Part shown: positions 26,025 to 33,746 of the stretch, in pieces | How the letters are laid out: each line of letters opens with the position of its first letter | Numbering within the stretch: the stretch's first letter is position 1 | DNA from: Sphingomonas_L flavalba_A | GTDB taxonomy: Bacteria > Pseudomonadota > Alphaproteobacteria > Sphingomonadales > Sphingomonadaceae | Assembly (NCBI RefSeq): GCF_047553045.1 | Contig: NZ_CP180208.1 | Span: 1,488,001-1,552,000 of the forward strand | Reading direction: 5' to 3' | DNA length: 64,000 bases | The notes under the pieces: model-generated | Told to the model about the DNA's origin: nothing | Database searches by the model: none | The model's input: only the letters and a program-made list of their open reading frames with translations | Made by a program: the position numbers and the translations under genes

Positions 26025-26217
26025 GATCAAAACTCTCCCGGTCGACGGGCGTTTGCCCGCGCCGGGGCCCACCCGTTCAAAATTGCCATGCAGGGGGATT
26101 TCACTAGTCGAAACGCGCCAGACCGGTCAAACGACGAACGTCATTAACTTCGCGCGATTGCCGCGCGCCGCCCGTTGGTCTAGCACGCGACGGAGGCCGT
26201 TTTTCAGGAGGATCGGG
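26025..26217. promoter_or_regulatory. Divergent pckA / chvI intergenic region
   Basis: This 193-nt interval separates divergent pckA (minus) and chvI (plus) and must hold both promoters. An AGGAGG ribosome site for chvI is at 26206-26211. I could not identify a confident -35/-10 pair or a ChvI operator by eye. The spacing and AT-richer centre (around 26075-26150) fit a shared regulatory region. Confidence 0.5.
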
Positions 26218-26931
26218 ATGTCGGCGGTGATCGCCCTGGTCGACGACGATCGCAACATCCTTACGTCCGTGTCGATCGCGCTGCAGGCAGAGGGCTTTGT
26301 CACCCGCCTGTATTCGGACGGGGAAGCGGCGCTGAAGTCGCTGCTCGACAACCCGCCGGACCTGGCGGTGTGCGACATCAAGATGCCGCGCATGGACGGG
26401 CTGGAGCTGCTCCGCCGGCTACGGGAGAAATCCGCGCTGCCGGTCATCTTTCTGACCTCGCGCGATGACGAGCTGGACGAGGCGCTGGGCCTGGCGATGG
26501 GGGCCGACGACTATATCGCCAAGCCGTTTTCGCAGCGGTTGCTGATCGCCCGCATCCGCGCCATCCTGCGCCGCGCCGACCTGACCCGGCTCGGTCCGGC
26601 CGGCGACACGGATGGCGAACCGGTCGCCGAACCGATCCTGCGCGGCCGGCTGGCGATGGACCCGGCCCGGCACCGGGTCACCTGGGCCGACAAGGAGGTG
26701 ACGTTGACCGTCACCGAATTCCTGATCCTGGAATCGCTGGCCCAGCGCCCCGGCGTCGTCAAATCGCGCAACCAGTTGATGGACGCCGCCTATCAGGACG
26801 ACGTCTATGTCGACGACCGCACGATAGACAGCCATATCAAGCGCCTGCGCCGCAAATTCCGCCAGGCCGACCCACAATTCGAGGCGATCGAGACGCTGTA
26901 TGGCGCCGGATACCGATTTTCCGAAGATTGA
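26218..26931 (+). CDS. chvI: Response regulator of the ChvI family
   Basis: A 237-residue OmpR/PhoB-type regulator: receiver domain with Asp53 as phosphoacceptor (LAVCDIKMPRMDG), switch Thr in FLTSRDD and Lys in DYIAKPFS, then a winged-helix DNA-binding domain (LTVTEFLILESLAQRPGVV, VDDRTIDSHIKRLRRKF). With ChvG it forms the envelope/acid-stress system of alphaproteobacteria. The ATG has AGGAGG 6 nt upstream. Its last 32 nt overlap chvG. The order chvI-chvG-hprK-rapZ-EIIA-HPr is diagnostic. Confidence 0.94.
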   Translation: MSAVIALVDDDRNILTSVSIALQAEGFVTRLYSDGEAALKSLLDNPPDLAVCDIKMPRMDGLELLRRLREKSALPVIFLTSRDDELDEALGLAMGADDYIAKPFSQRLLIARIRAILRRADLTRLGPAGDTDGEPVAEPILRGRLAMDPARHRVTWADKEVTLTVTEFLILESLAQRPGVVKSRNQLMDAAYQDDVYVDDRTIDSHIKRLRRKFRQADPQFEAIETLYGAGYRFSED

Positions 26932-28480
26932 GGATGAAACCCTCAAGCTGCGCTGGTCGGCGCGGGTCTCGCTGACTTCGCGCATTCTTGCGGTCAACAT
27001 CTTCGCGCTGGCCATGCTCGCCGGCGGTTTCTTCTACCTCGACAGCTACCGGTCCCGGCTGATCGATTCCCGCCTGCACGCGGCGGTGCGCGAAGCGGGG
27101 TTTATGGCGGAGGCGCTGTCCACCGCCACCCCGGCGGCACGCCCGGCGCTGGCCCTGCGCCTTGCCGACCGCAGCGGCGCCCGGCTGCGCGTCTATGGCG
27201 CGGACGGCGCGTTGCAACTGGACAGCTGGCGGCTGGCCCCGCCCAATTACATCCTGCGCGACCCCGACGAGGAAGCGTGGCAGCGCCATGTCGCCCGTTT
27301 CATGGACCGGGCAATCGATTTCGTCGTCGGTGCCGACCAGCCGCCGCCGTTCCACGAACCGGCGCGCGATACCGCCGACGCATGGCCGCTGCTGCGCGAG
27401 GCACGGCAACAGCAGCGGATCGCCGCCGGGCTGTCGCGCGCGCCGGACAGCACGCCGATGATCACCGCCGCGTCGCCGCTTGCCGCCGGCGGCGGGCTGG
27501 TCGTCACCGCCAACGAGCGCGCGATCACCCGTACCGTCCGCGCCGAACGGTTCCGGCTGGGCGTGGTGCTGGCGCTGATCATCCTGGTATCCGTGCTGCT
27601 GTCGCTGTTCCTGGCCCGCACCATCGTCCGCCCGCTGCGCCGGCTGGCGCGTGCCGCCGTCCGCGTGCGGCTGGGCCGGGCGCGCGAGGTGGTGGTGCCG
27701 CGCCTGCCGTCGCGCCGCGACGAGATCGGCCTTCTCGCCCGCGCGGTATCCGACATGAGCCAGGCCCTGCGCCAGCGGATCGACGCGACCGAGGCGTTCG
27801 CGGCGGATGTGACCCACGAACTGAAGAACCCCCTCGCCTCGCTGCGTTCCGCCGCCGATACGCTGGCGAGCGTCCGCGACCCGGACGCGCAGACGCAACT
27901 GCTGGCGATCGTGCAGGACGACATCCGCCGGCTCGACCGGCTGATCACCGACATCGCCGAGGCGGCGCGCGCCGATGCCCAGTTGTCCCGCGCCAAATTC
28001 GAGCCGATCGACCTGGGCCAGCACCTGGAAAAACTGATCCGCAACTGGGAGGCGCGCCAGCCGGACAGCGGCGTCCGCGTTGCATTCGCCCGGCCGCGCA
28101 TTGGCGTGGCGGTGGTGATGGGCGAGCCGTCCCGGCTGGTCAGGGTGTTCGAGAATCTGCTCGACAACGCCGTGTCCTTCTCTCCGCCGGGCGGCGTCGT
28201 CCGTGTCCTTGCCACCCAGGTCGACGGCGACGTCGTCGTCCGGGTCGAGGACGAGGGACCGGGGGTGCCCGCCGCCCAGCGCGACGAGATTTTCCGCCGT
28301 TTTCACAGCCTGCGCCCCGAAGGCGAGGGCTTCGGCCGCCATTCCGGCCTCGGCCTCGCCATTGCCCGGACGATCGTTGAAGCCCATGATGGCACGATTT
28401 CCGCCGAGGACCGCACCGACGGCATGGCCGGCGCCAGCTTCGTCATCCGTCTGCCGGCCGTGGGAGCGCCGCAACCATGA
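26900..28480 (+). CDS. chvG: Sensor histidine kinase of the ChvG/ExoS family
   Basis: A 526-residue inner-membrane kinase: TM1 at about residues 28-50, a periplasmic sensor of about 165 residues, TM2 at about 217-238, a HAMP segment (RTIVRPLRRLARAA), the HisKA domain with His306 in FAADVTHELKNPLAS, and the ATPase domain with the N box LLDNAVSFSPPGG, DEGPGVP and HSGLGLAIA. The family senses envelope stress or acidity through the periplasmic domain; in rhizobia an ExoR-like inhibitor is involved, but none is seen here. It overlaps both chvI (32 nt) and hprK (4 nt). Confidence 0.94.
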   Translation: MAPDTDFPKIEDETLKLRWSARVSLTSRILAVNIFALAMLAGGFFYLDSYRSRLIDSRLHAAVREAGFMAEALSTATPAARPALALRLADRSGARLRVYGADGALQLDSWRLAPPNYILRDPDEEAWQRHVARFMDRAIDFVVGADQPPPFHEPARDTADAWPLLREARQQQRIAAGLSRAPDSTPMITAASPLAAGGGLVVTANERAITRTVRAERFRLGVVLALIILVSVLLSLFLARTIVRPLRRLARAAVRVRLGRAREVVVPRLPSRRDEIGLLARAVSDMSQALRQRIDATEAFAADVTHELKNPLASLRSAADTLASVRDPDAQTQLLAIVQDDIRRLDRLITDIAEAARADAQLSRAKFEPIDLGQHLEKLIRNWEARQPDSGVRVAFARPRIGVAVVMGEPSRLVRVFENLLDNAVSFSPPGGVVRVLATQVDGDVVVRVEDEGPGVPAAQRDEIFRRFHSLRPEGEGFGRHSGLGLAIARTIVEAHDGTISAEDRTDGMAGASFVIRLPAVGAPQP

Positions 28481-28911
28481 CCACCCTGTCGACCGAGATG
28501 GTGCATGCGACCGCGGTGTCGATCCACGGCCGCGGCGTGTTGATCGAAGGGAGATCGGGCAGCGGCAAGTCCGACCTCGCGCTGCGCCTGATCGACCGGG
28601 GTGCGCTGCTGGTGTCCGACGATCAGGTGCTGCTGACCCGCGAGGGCGCCCGGCTGATCGCCACCGCGCCCGCGACCATAGCCGGCAAGATCGAGGTGCG
28701 CGGCCTTGGCATCCTCGATCACTATCACCGCGAACGGGTGGAGATTGGCCTGATCGTCCGGCTCGACGACGCGGTGGAGCGGATGCCGGATGCGCCGGAG
28801 GCGCACAGCATCGCCGGCGTCGCGGTGCCGGTGGTGACGGTGTTACCGTTCGAGGCATCCGCGCCGATCAAGGTCGAGCTGGCGCTGCGCATCCACGGCC
28901 TGCCGGCATGA
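28477..28911 (+). CDS. hprK: HPr kinase/phosphorylase, short alphaproteobacterial form
   Basis: Phosphorylates HPr on its regulatory serine. At 144 residues it holds only the catalytic C-terminal domain; the N-terminal domain of the Firmicutes enzyme (about 130 residues) is absent, as in other alphaproteobacteria. The P-loop is EGRSGSGKS (about residues 24-32), followed by VSDDQVLL and the family signature around VRGLGILDHYHRERVEIGL. ATGA overlaps join it to chvG upstream and rapZ downstream, so sensor kinase and PTS kinase are made from one message. Confidence 0.93.
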   Translation: MTTLSTEMVHATAVSIHGRGVLIEGRSGSGKSDLALRLIDRGALLVSDDQVLLTREGARLIATAPATIAGKIEVRGLGILDHYHRERVEIGLIVRLDDAVERMPDAPEAHSIAGVAVPVVTVLPFEASAPIKVELALRIHGLPA

Positions 28912-29822
28912 CGACGCGCAAACGCATCCTGCTGATCACCGGCATGTCCGGCGCCGGCAAGTCGACCGCGCTCGACACGCTGGAGGATATGGGCTGGGAG
29001 GTGGTGGACAACCTGCCACTGACCCTGCTCGACCGGCTGCTGCGCACGCCACCGGCCGGCGGGACCGACGAAGGGCGCCCGCTTGCCGTCGGCATCGACA
29101 GCCGGACGCGGGGATTTGCCGCCGACGGCATCATCCGCCGCATCCAGACGCTGCGCGATGACCCGCTTTACGAACTGACCACGCTGTTCCTCGATTGCGC
29201 CGGCGCGGAGCTGGAGCGCCGCTATTCCGAGACGCGGCGGCGCCACCCGATGGCGCTCGACCGGCCGGCGGCCGACGGCATCGCCCGCGAGCGCGAGCTG
29301 CTGGCGCCGCTGCGCCGCGATTTCGGCGTGATCCTCGACACCACCGGGTTCAGCCGCAACGACCTGCAGCATGACATCCGCGCGCGGTTTTCCGGCGAGC
29401 GCGGCGCGACAACGACACTGCTGATCCAGTCTTTCGGCTTTGCACGCGGATTGCCGCGCAATGCCGATCTGGTGTTCGACATGCGGTTTCTGCGCAATCC
29501 GCACTGGGACCGGGAATTGCGGCCGCTGACCGGCCTTGACGGCGACGTCGCCGCGTATGTGGCGGAAGACCCCGCCTATGCGCAGGCCGTCGCCCAGATC
29601 GAATCGCTGCTGTTGCTGCTGCTTCCGCGCTATGCGCTTGAAGGTAAATCCTATGTCAGCGTCGCCTTCGGCTGTACCGGGGGGAGACACCGATCCGTCC
29701 ATGTCGCCGAGCGGGTTGCCGCCACCTTGCGCGCCGGCGGTTTTTCCCCCACGGTCCAGCATCGCGACCTGGCCACAACGCCGAAGGACGCGATCGAGGA
29801 TCGCCGCAACGGCAGGCCATGA
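28908..29822 (+). CDS. rapZ: RNase adapter RapZ (YvcJ family nucleotide-binding protein)
   Basis: A 304-residue P-loop protein. Walker A is GMSGAGKST (residues 12-20), the second nucleotide motif is LDCAGAELERRYSETRRRHP, and the C-terminal domain has SFGFARGLPRNADLVFDMRFL and VAFGCTGGRHRSVHVAE. In enterics RapZ binds the GlmZ sRNA and RNase E; alphaproteobacteria lack GlmZ, so the local target is unknown. It overlaps hprK by 4 nt; 31 nt separate it from the EIIA gene. Confidence 0.94.
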   Translation: MTTRKRILLITGMSGAGKSTALDTLEDMGWEVVDNLPLTLLDRLLRTPPAGGTDEGRPLAVGIDSRTRGFAADGIIRRIQTLRDDPLYELTTLFLDCAGAELERRYSETRRRHPMALDRPAADGIARERELLAPLRRDFGVILDTTGFSRNDLQHDIRARFSGERGATTTLLIQSFGFARGLPRNADLVFDMRFLRNPHWDRELRPLTGLDGDVAAYVAEDPAYAQAVAQIESLLLLLLPRYALEGKSYVSVAFGCTGGRHRSVHVAERVAATLRAGGFSPTVQHRDLATTPKDAIEDRRNGRP

Positions 29823-29853
29823 ACGGTATGAACCGCAGTTTCCAGAGGATTAG

Positions 29854-30258
29854 ATGATCGGTTTAGTGCTGGTTACGCACGGCAGGCTTGCCGCCGAGTT
29901 CGTGGTGGCGATGGAACATGTCGTCGGTCCGCAATCCGCGATCGAGACGATCTGCATCGGACCGGAAGACGACATGGAACTGCGCCGGGCGGAAATCGCC
30001 AAGGCGATCGAGACGGTCGATACCGGCCAGGGCGTCATCGTGCTGACCGACCTGTTCGGCGGCACCCCGTCCAACCTCGCGATTTCGCTGATGGTGCCGG
30101 GCAAGATCGAGGTGATCGCCGGCGTCAACCTGCCGATGCTGATCCGGCTGGAAGGCGCGCGCCGGACGATGGAAGTCAAGGACGCGATCGCCGCCGCGCG
30201 CGAGGCGGGGCGCAAGTATATCTCCGTCGCATCGGAAGTGCTCGGGGAGACGGCGTGA
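29854..30258 (+). CDS. PTS EIIA component, mannose family (regulatory)
   Basis: A 134-residue EIIA-Man domain protein. The phosphorylated histidine is His9 in LVLVTHGRLAAEF, and LTDLFGGTPSNLA is the conserved substrate-side loop. No EIIB, EIIC or EIID genes are present, so it is a regulatory rather than a transport PTS protein, as is usual in alphaproteobacteria. It ends in a GTGA overlap with the HPr gene. Confidence 0.92.
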   Translation: MIGLVLVTHGRLAAEFVVAMEHVVGPQSAIETICIGPEDDMELRRAEIAKAIETVDTGQGVIVLTDLFGGTPSNLAISLMVPGKIEVIAGVNLPMLIRLEGARRTMEVKDAIAAAREAGRKYISVASEVLGETA

Positions 30259-30527
30259 GCCGGATTGCCCGAACCGTCCGCATCGCCAACAAGCGGGGGC
30301 TGCATGCCAGGGCCAGCGCCCGTTTCGTGACGATGGCCAGCGGGCTTGAAGCGACCGTGCACGTCGAAAAGGACGGTTCCAGCGTCACCGGCACGTCGAT
30401 CATGGGGTTGATGATGCTGGGCGCGGCGATGGGCGATGAGGTGACGATCAGCGCCGAGGGCGACGGCGCCGAGCTGGCGGTGGCCCAGCTGGCGCAGCTG
30501 ATCGAGGATCGGTTCGGCGAGGACTGA
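30255..30527 (+). CDS. HPr family phosphocarrier protein
   Basis: A 90-residue HPr. His17 in KRGLHARAS is the phosphocarrier site, and Ser48 in VTGTSIMGLMMLGA is the residue expected to be phosphorylated by the HprK encoded two genes upstream. The start is a GTG overlapping the EIIA stop. EI (ptsI/ptsP) is not encoded in the window, so the relay depends on an EI elsewhere. Confidence 0.94.
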   Translation: MSRIARTVRIANKRGLHARASARFVTMASGLEATVHVEKDGSSVTGTSIMGLMMLGAAMGDEVTISAEGDGAELAVAQLAQLIEDRFGED

Positions 30528-30528
30528 A

Positions 30529-31344
30529 ATGCCGCGCGAGATCACCGCCTATTCCAACCCGCTGATCAAGCGCGTCCGCAGCCTGCGCGACAAGCGGCAC
30601 CGCCGGGCGGAAGGGCTGTTCCTGGCCGAAGGGCTGCGCATTCTGGCCGAGGCGGAGGAAGCGGGCACCCTGCCGCTGATGCTGTTCCACGCCCGCGACA
30701 GCGCCGACCACCCGATCGTCCGCCGCCTGTCCGCCGCGACGGAGGCAGCCGGCGGCGACGTGATCCAGACGGTGCCGGATATTCTCCACAAGCTGTCCGG
30801 CAAGGAAAACCCGCAGACGGTGATCGGGGTTTATGCGGAGCGGCTGACGCCACTGGAATCGATCGACCGGGCGACCGCGCCGATCTGGATCGTCGCGCAG
30901 AGCCTGCGCGATCCCGGCAATCTCGGCACGATCCTGCGGACCGGCGACGCGGTCGGCGCCGGCGGCCTGATCCTGCTCGACGAGAGCGCCGACCCGTTTT
31001 CGGTCGAAGCAGTGCGCGCCAGCATGGGGGCGCTGTTCACCCAGGCGATCGCCCATGCCGCATGGCCGGACTTCATCGCCTGGCTGCGCGCCGGGCCGGG
31101 GCAGCTGGTCGGCACCAGCCTGAACACCGACACCGATTATCAGGCGCCCGCCTATCGGGCGCCGGTGTTCATCCTTGTCGGCAATGAATCCCACGGCCTG
31201 CCCCCCGCTTACGAGGCGGCGTGCGACCTGCTGGTCAAGATGCCGATGCGCGGCAAGGCCGACAGCCTGAACGCGGCTGCGGCGACGGCGGTGATGGCCT
31301 ATGAGGTGCTGAACCAGCAGCGGCGCGGCGCGGCAACCATCTGA
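30529..31344 (+). CDS. TrmH/SpoU family RNA 2'-O-methyltransferase
   Basis: A 271-residue SPOUT methyltransferase with an N-terminal RNA-binding substrate domain (NPLIKRVRSLRDKRHRRAEG) and the three knot motifs: QSLRDPGNLGTILRTGDA, ILVGNESHGLP and MPMRGKADSLNAAAATAVMAYE. It probably methylates a ribose in rRNA (RlmB-like) or tRNA; the exact target cannot be told. The ATG lies 1 nt after the HPr stop, so it is probably the last gene of the chvI-to-HPr transcript. Confidence 0.9.
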   Translation: MPREITAYSNPLIKRVRSLRDKRHRRAEGLFLAEGLRILAEAEEAGTLPLMLFHARDSADHPIVRRLSAATEAAGGDVIQTVPDILHKLSGKENPQTVIGVYAERLTPLESIDRATAPIWIVAQSLRDPGNLGTILRTGDAVGAGGLILLDESADPFSVEAVRASMGALFTQAIAHAAWPDFIAWLRAGPGQLVGTSLNTDTDYQAPAYRAPVFILVGNESHGLPPAYEAACDLLVKMPMRGKADSLNAAAATAVMAYEVLNQQRRGAATI

Positions 31345-31405
31345 AACCGCCGGGAAACCTGCATTGCGCTTGACGCGCGATGCCGTGTTAAGGCACTAAG
31401 GCAGC

Positions 31406-31753
31406 ATGGCCGAAAACGATCGCCCCGTCTATCTGCAACTGCGCGACCGCATCGCCGATGCGATCCTCGACGGCCGGTACCGGGACGGCGACATGCTGCC
31501 GTCGGTGCGCGCCTTTGCCGCCGAACAGGGCGCCAATCCATTGACCGTCGCCAAGGCGTATCAGCTGTTTCAGGACGATGCGCTGGTCGTCGTGCGCCGC
31601 GGCGTCGGCATGTTCGTCGCCGACGGCGCCACCGCCCGGCTCCGTGCCAGCGAGCGGCAGGCGTTCCTGACCGAGGAATGGCCGCGCATCCGCCGGACCA
31701 TCGACCGGCTGGGGCTAAATGCCGCCAGCCTGCTCGACCGGGCCGACGCCTGA
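31406..31753 (+). CDS. GntR-family regulator, YtrA-type (short)
   Basis: A 115-residue regulator: an N-terminal GntR winged helix (VYLQLRDRIADAILDGRY, LPSVRAFAAEQGANPLTVAKAYQLF, VVRRGVGMFV) and only a short helical C-terminus. This matches the YtrA subfamily, which usually regulates an adjacent ABC transporter. No ABC genes adjoin, so the target is unknown. The ATG at 31406 is 61 nt after the methyltransferase gene. Confidence 0.88.
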   Translation: MAENDRPVYLQLRDRIADAILDGRYRDGDMLPSVRAFAAEQGANPLTVAKAYQLFQDDALVVVRRGVGMFVADGATARLRASERQAFLTEEWPRIRRTIDRLGLNAASLLDRADA

Positions 31754-31839
31754 AACAAATCACCTGAATTGCGGGTTATGCGGGTGTATTCGTAACCATC
31801 GATGCCTATAGCACCCCTCATTCATCATTCTGGACGAAC

Positions 31840-32598
31840 ATGGTGTTCAAACGCCTTTTGAAACGCATGGCCGAGCCGCAACCCGAATATGCGGTGCCGC
31901 CGGGCGAAAGGGTCTATGCGATCGGCGATATCCACGGCCGCCGCGACCTGCTCGACATTCTTCTCGACCGCATCGCCGATGACGAGCGCGCGCGCGGTCC
32001 CGCCGCGACAACACTGATCTTCCTTGGCGACCTGATCGATCGCGGACCGGATTCGGCTGGGGTCGTCGCCCGCGTCAAGCAGGTGGCCGCCGGGCCGATG
32101 CGGGTCAGGATGCTGCTCGGCAACCATGAGGAAGTGTTCCTGAAGGCGCTGGGCGGCGACCGGCAGGCGCTGCGTTTCCTTGTCCGCATCGGCGGCCGCA
32201 GCACGATCATCAGCTACGGCATCCCGCCGGCTGAATATGACGGGATGGATTTCGACACGCTTGGCACCCGCCTCGGCAAACAGGTGCCCGACGACGACAT
32301 CGCGTTCCTGAAGGGGTTCGAGGACCAGATCCGCATCGGCGACTATCTGTTCGTCCACGCCGGCATCCGCCCGCGCGTCGCCCTGGACCAGCAGAGCGGC
32401 AGCGACCTGCGCTGGATCAGGGGCGATTTCCTCGACTATCGCGGCGACCATGGCTGCATGATCGTCCACGGCCACACGATCACCGATGCGGTTGACGAAC
32501 AGCCGAACCGCATCGGCATCGATACCGGCGCCTTCGCCAGCGACCGGCTGACCGCGCTGGGGCTGGAAGGCCGCCAGCGCTGGTATCTGTCGACCTGA
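31840..32598 (+). CDS. Calcineurin-like metallophosphoesterase (Ser/Thr phosphatase type)
   Basis: A 252-residue PPP-type phosphatase. The metal motifs are all present: GDIHGR, GDLIDRGPDS, GNHEE, a His in FVHAGIRP, and VHGHTI. This group includes PrpA-like protein phosphatases and diadenosine tetraphosphatases. An 86-nt AT-rich spacer (31754-31839), probably its promoter region, separates it from the GntR gene. Confidence 0.87.
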   Translation: MVFKRLLKRMAEPQPEYAVPPGERVYAIGDIHGRRDLLDILLDRIADDERARGPAATTLIFLGDLIDRGPDSAGVVARVKQVAAGPMRVRMLLGNHEEVFLKALGGDRQALRFLVRIGGRSTIISYGIPPAEYDGMDFDTLGTRLGKQVPDDDIAFLKGFEDQIRIGDYLFVHAGIRPRVALDQQSGSDLRWIRGDFLDYRGDHGCMIVHGHTITDAVDEQPNRIGIDTGAFASDRLTALGLEGRQRWYLST

Positions 32599-32616
32599 CC
32601 CCCGCCGCTGCGCCAA

Positions 32617-33393
32617 TCAGCGCAGGTAGACCGCCTCGAAACGCGCCAGCGGCGCCATCCGCGCCCGGTTGAGGGTCAGATGGTCGCCGTTCAACGAATA
32701 ATTGTCGACGCTGCGCAGCACCTGGTGGAACGCGCTTTCGACATCCATGCCCTCTGTGCAGGCCATCATGGTCGACGCGACCTGACCGAAGCGGATGCGC
32801 GCCGTCGCCTCGTCCAGCTCGTAAGAACCGGAAAAGCCGTTGCAGCCGCCGAAGCCGTTCATCCGCGCGCCTTCCGCCTTCAGGATCAGATAAGGCTCGC
32901 GCTGGAGCGCCGGCACCGGCTGGCCGTTCAGTTCGACCAGCTTCCAATAGCGTTCGGTCACCCCTTCGCCGATCCTGCTCAACACGTAATTCTCCGCAAG
33001 GGCGCCGGTGATGCGTGATCCGTCCTGCGCCAGGCGGGTCAGCCGGTTCTCGCCGACGAAATAGCGTGACGGCTCCGCGCCGGCGAGCGTCACCGTGTTG
33101 CCGGCGTCGTTCCAGGTGAAGCGGCCTTCCTCGGAAAACAGTTGATCGCCCTTGCCAAGATATTTGGCCTGCGACCGGAACGTGCCGTCGGCCGACAGGA
33201 TGACGACGGTTTCTATCCCCTGGCAATCGGCACAGGGCAGTACCCCCCGATAGGCCCCTGCCCAGTCGAGCGCGTTGCGGGCGCTGTGCGCCGGGTCCGG
33301 GTTGCCTGCCGTCGCGACATCCGTCGCCGGCGCGCAGCCGCCGACAGCCAGCGCCGCGACCACGGCAAGCATCAGTACTGGATTGGCCTTCAT
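32617..33393 (-). CDS. NlpE-like/META two-domain lipoprotein
   Basis: A 258-residue protein with a lipobox (signal peptide ending LAVGG-Cys20), so it is anchored in the envelope. Residues about 42-105 resemble the NlpE N-terminal domain: WAGAYRGVLPCADCQGI with its CxxC. Residues about 145-255 form a META/HslJ-like domain (WKLVELNGQPV, MNGFGGCNGFSGSY, ASTMMACTEGMDVE). Each is known in envelope or copper stress proteins, but the combined function is not established. The ATG at 33393 has AAGGGAG 7 nt upstream. It converges on the phosphatase gene. Confidence 0.85.
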   Translation of the reverse strand: MKANPVLMLAVVAALAVGGCAPATDVATAGNPDPAHSARNALDWAGAYRGVLPCADCQGIETVVILSADGTFRSQAKYLGKGDQLFSEEGRFTWNDAGNTVTLAGAEPSRYFVGENRLTRLAQDGSRITGALAENYVLSRIGEGVTERYWKLVELNGQPVPALQREPYLILKAEGARMNGFGGCNGFSGSYELDEATARIRFGQVASTMMACTEGMDVESAFHQVLRSVDNYSLNGDHLTLNRARMAPLARFEAVYLR

Positions 33394-33746
33394 GCGTCGC
33401 TCCCTTCGCTCATGACCGGTGATTACCGGGTTCCGGCGGGTCGGCACATCCCCCATCGCCCCGGTCACACTTTCCGCCCGGTCAGCGATTGCCCGCTGCC
33501 CCGCCAAACGCGCCGATGCTCAATATGTTGCAGGAGAAGACCCACCGGCCCGCAAATGGCGAAGCGCACTCACAGACAGCATCAGCCGGTCCCAAACGCC
33601 TACCTTCCGCCACCGCACGAAAGCGATTGACGATGCGTCATGAACGCCACCGCAACCGCCGGACCGCCGCGCAGAACGGCGTCCGGCGTTAGCGGGCTGG
33701 GCCGCATCAGGCGGAACCGGCACCGGCAAGCCGCGCCGGGGCCTGC
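33394..33746. other. Gene-free interval with one hairpin
   Basis: No open frame here has a ribosome site, family motif or codon use like a gene. A hairpin at 33657-33688 (CGCCGGACCGCC pairing with GGCGTCCGGCG, one bulge, 9-nt loop) lies about 60 nt beyond the stop of the minus-strand amidohydrolase gene and may help end its transcript, although it has no T-tract. The rest presumably includes the promoter of the NlpE/META lipoprotein gene. Confidence 0.5.

Noticed and set aside
33394..33746. Small ORFs of 60-160 codons in the gap after the lipoprotein gene
   Set aside because: No ribosome sites or recognisable motifs; sequences are Arg/Pro-rich as expected for random high-GC frames.
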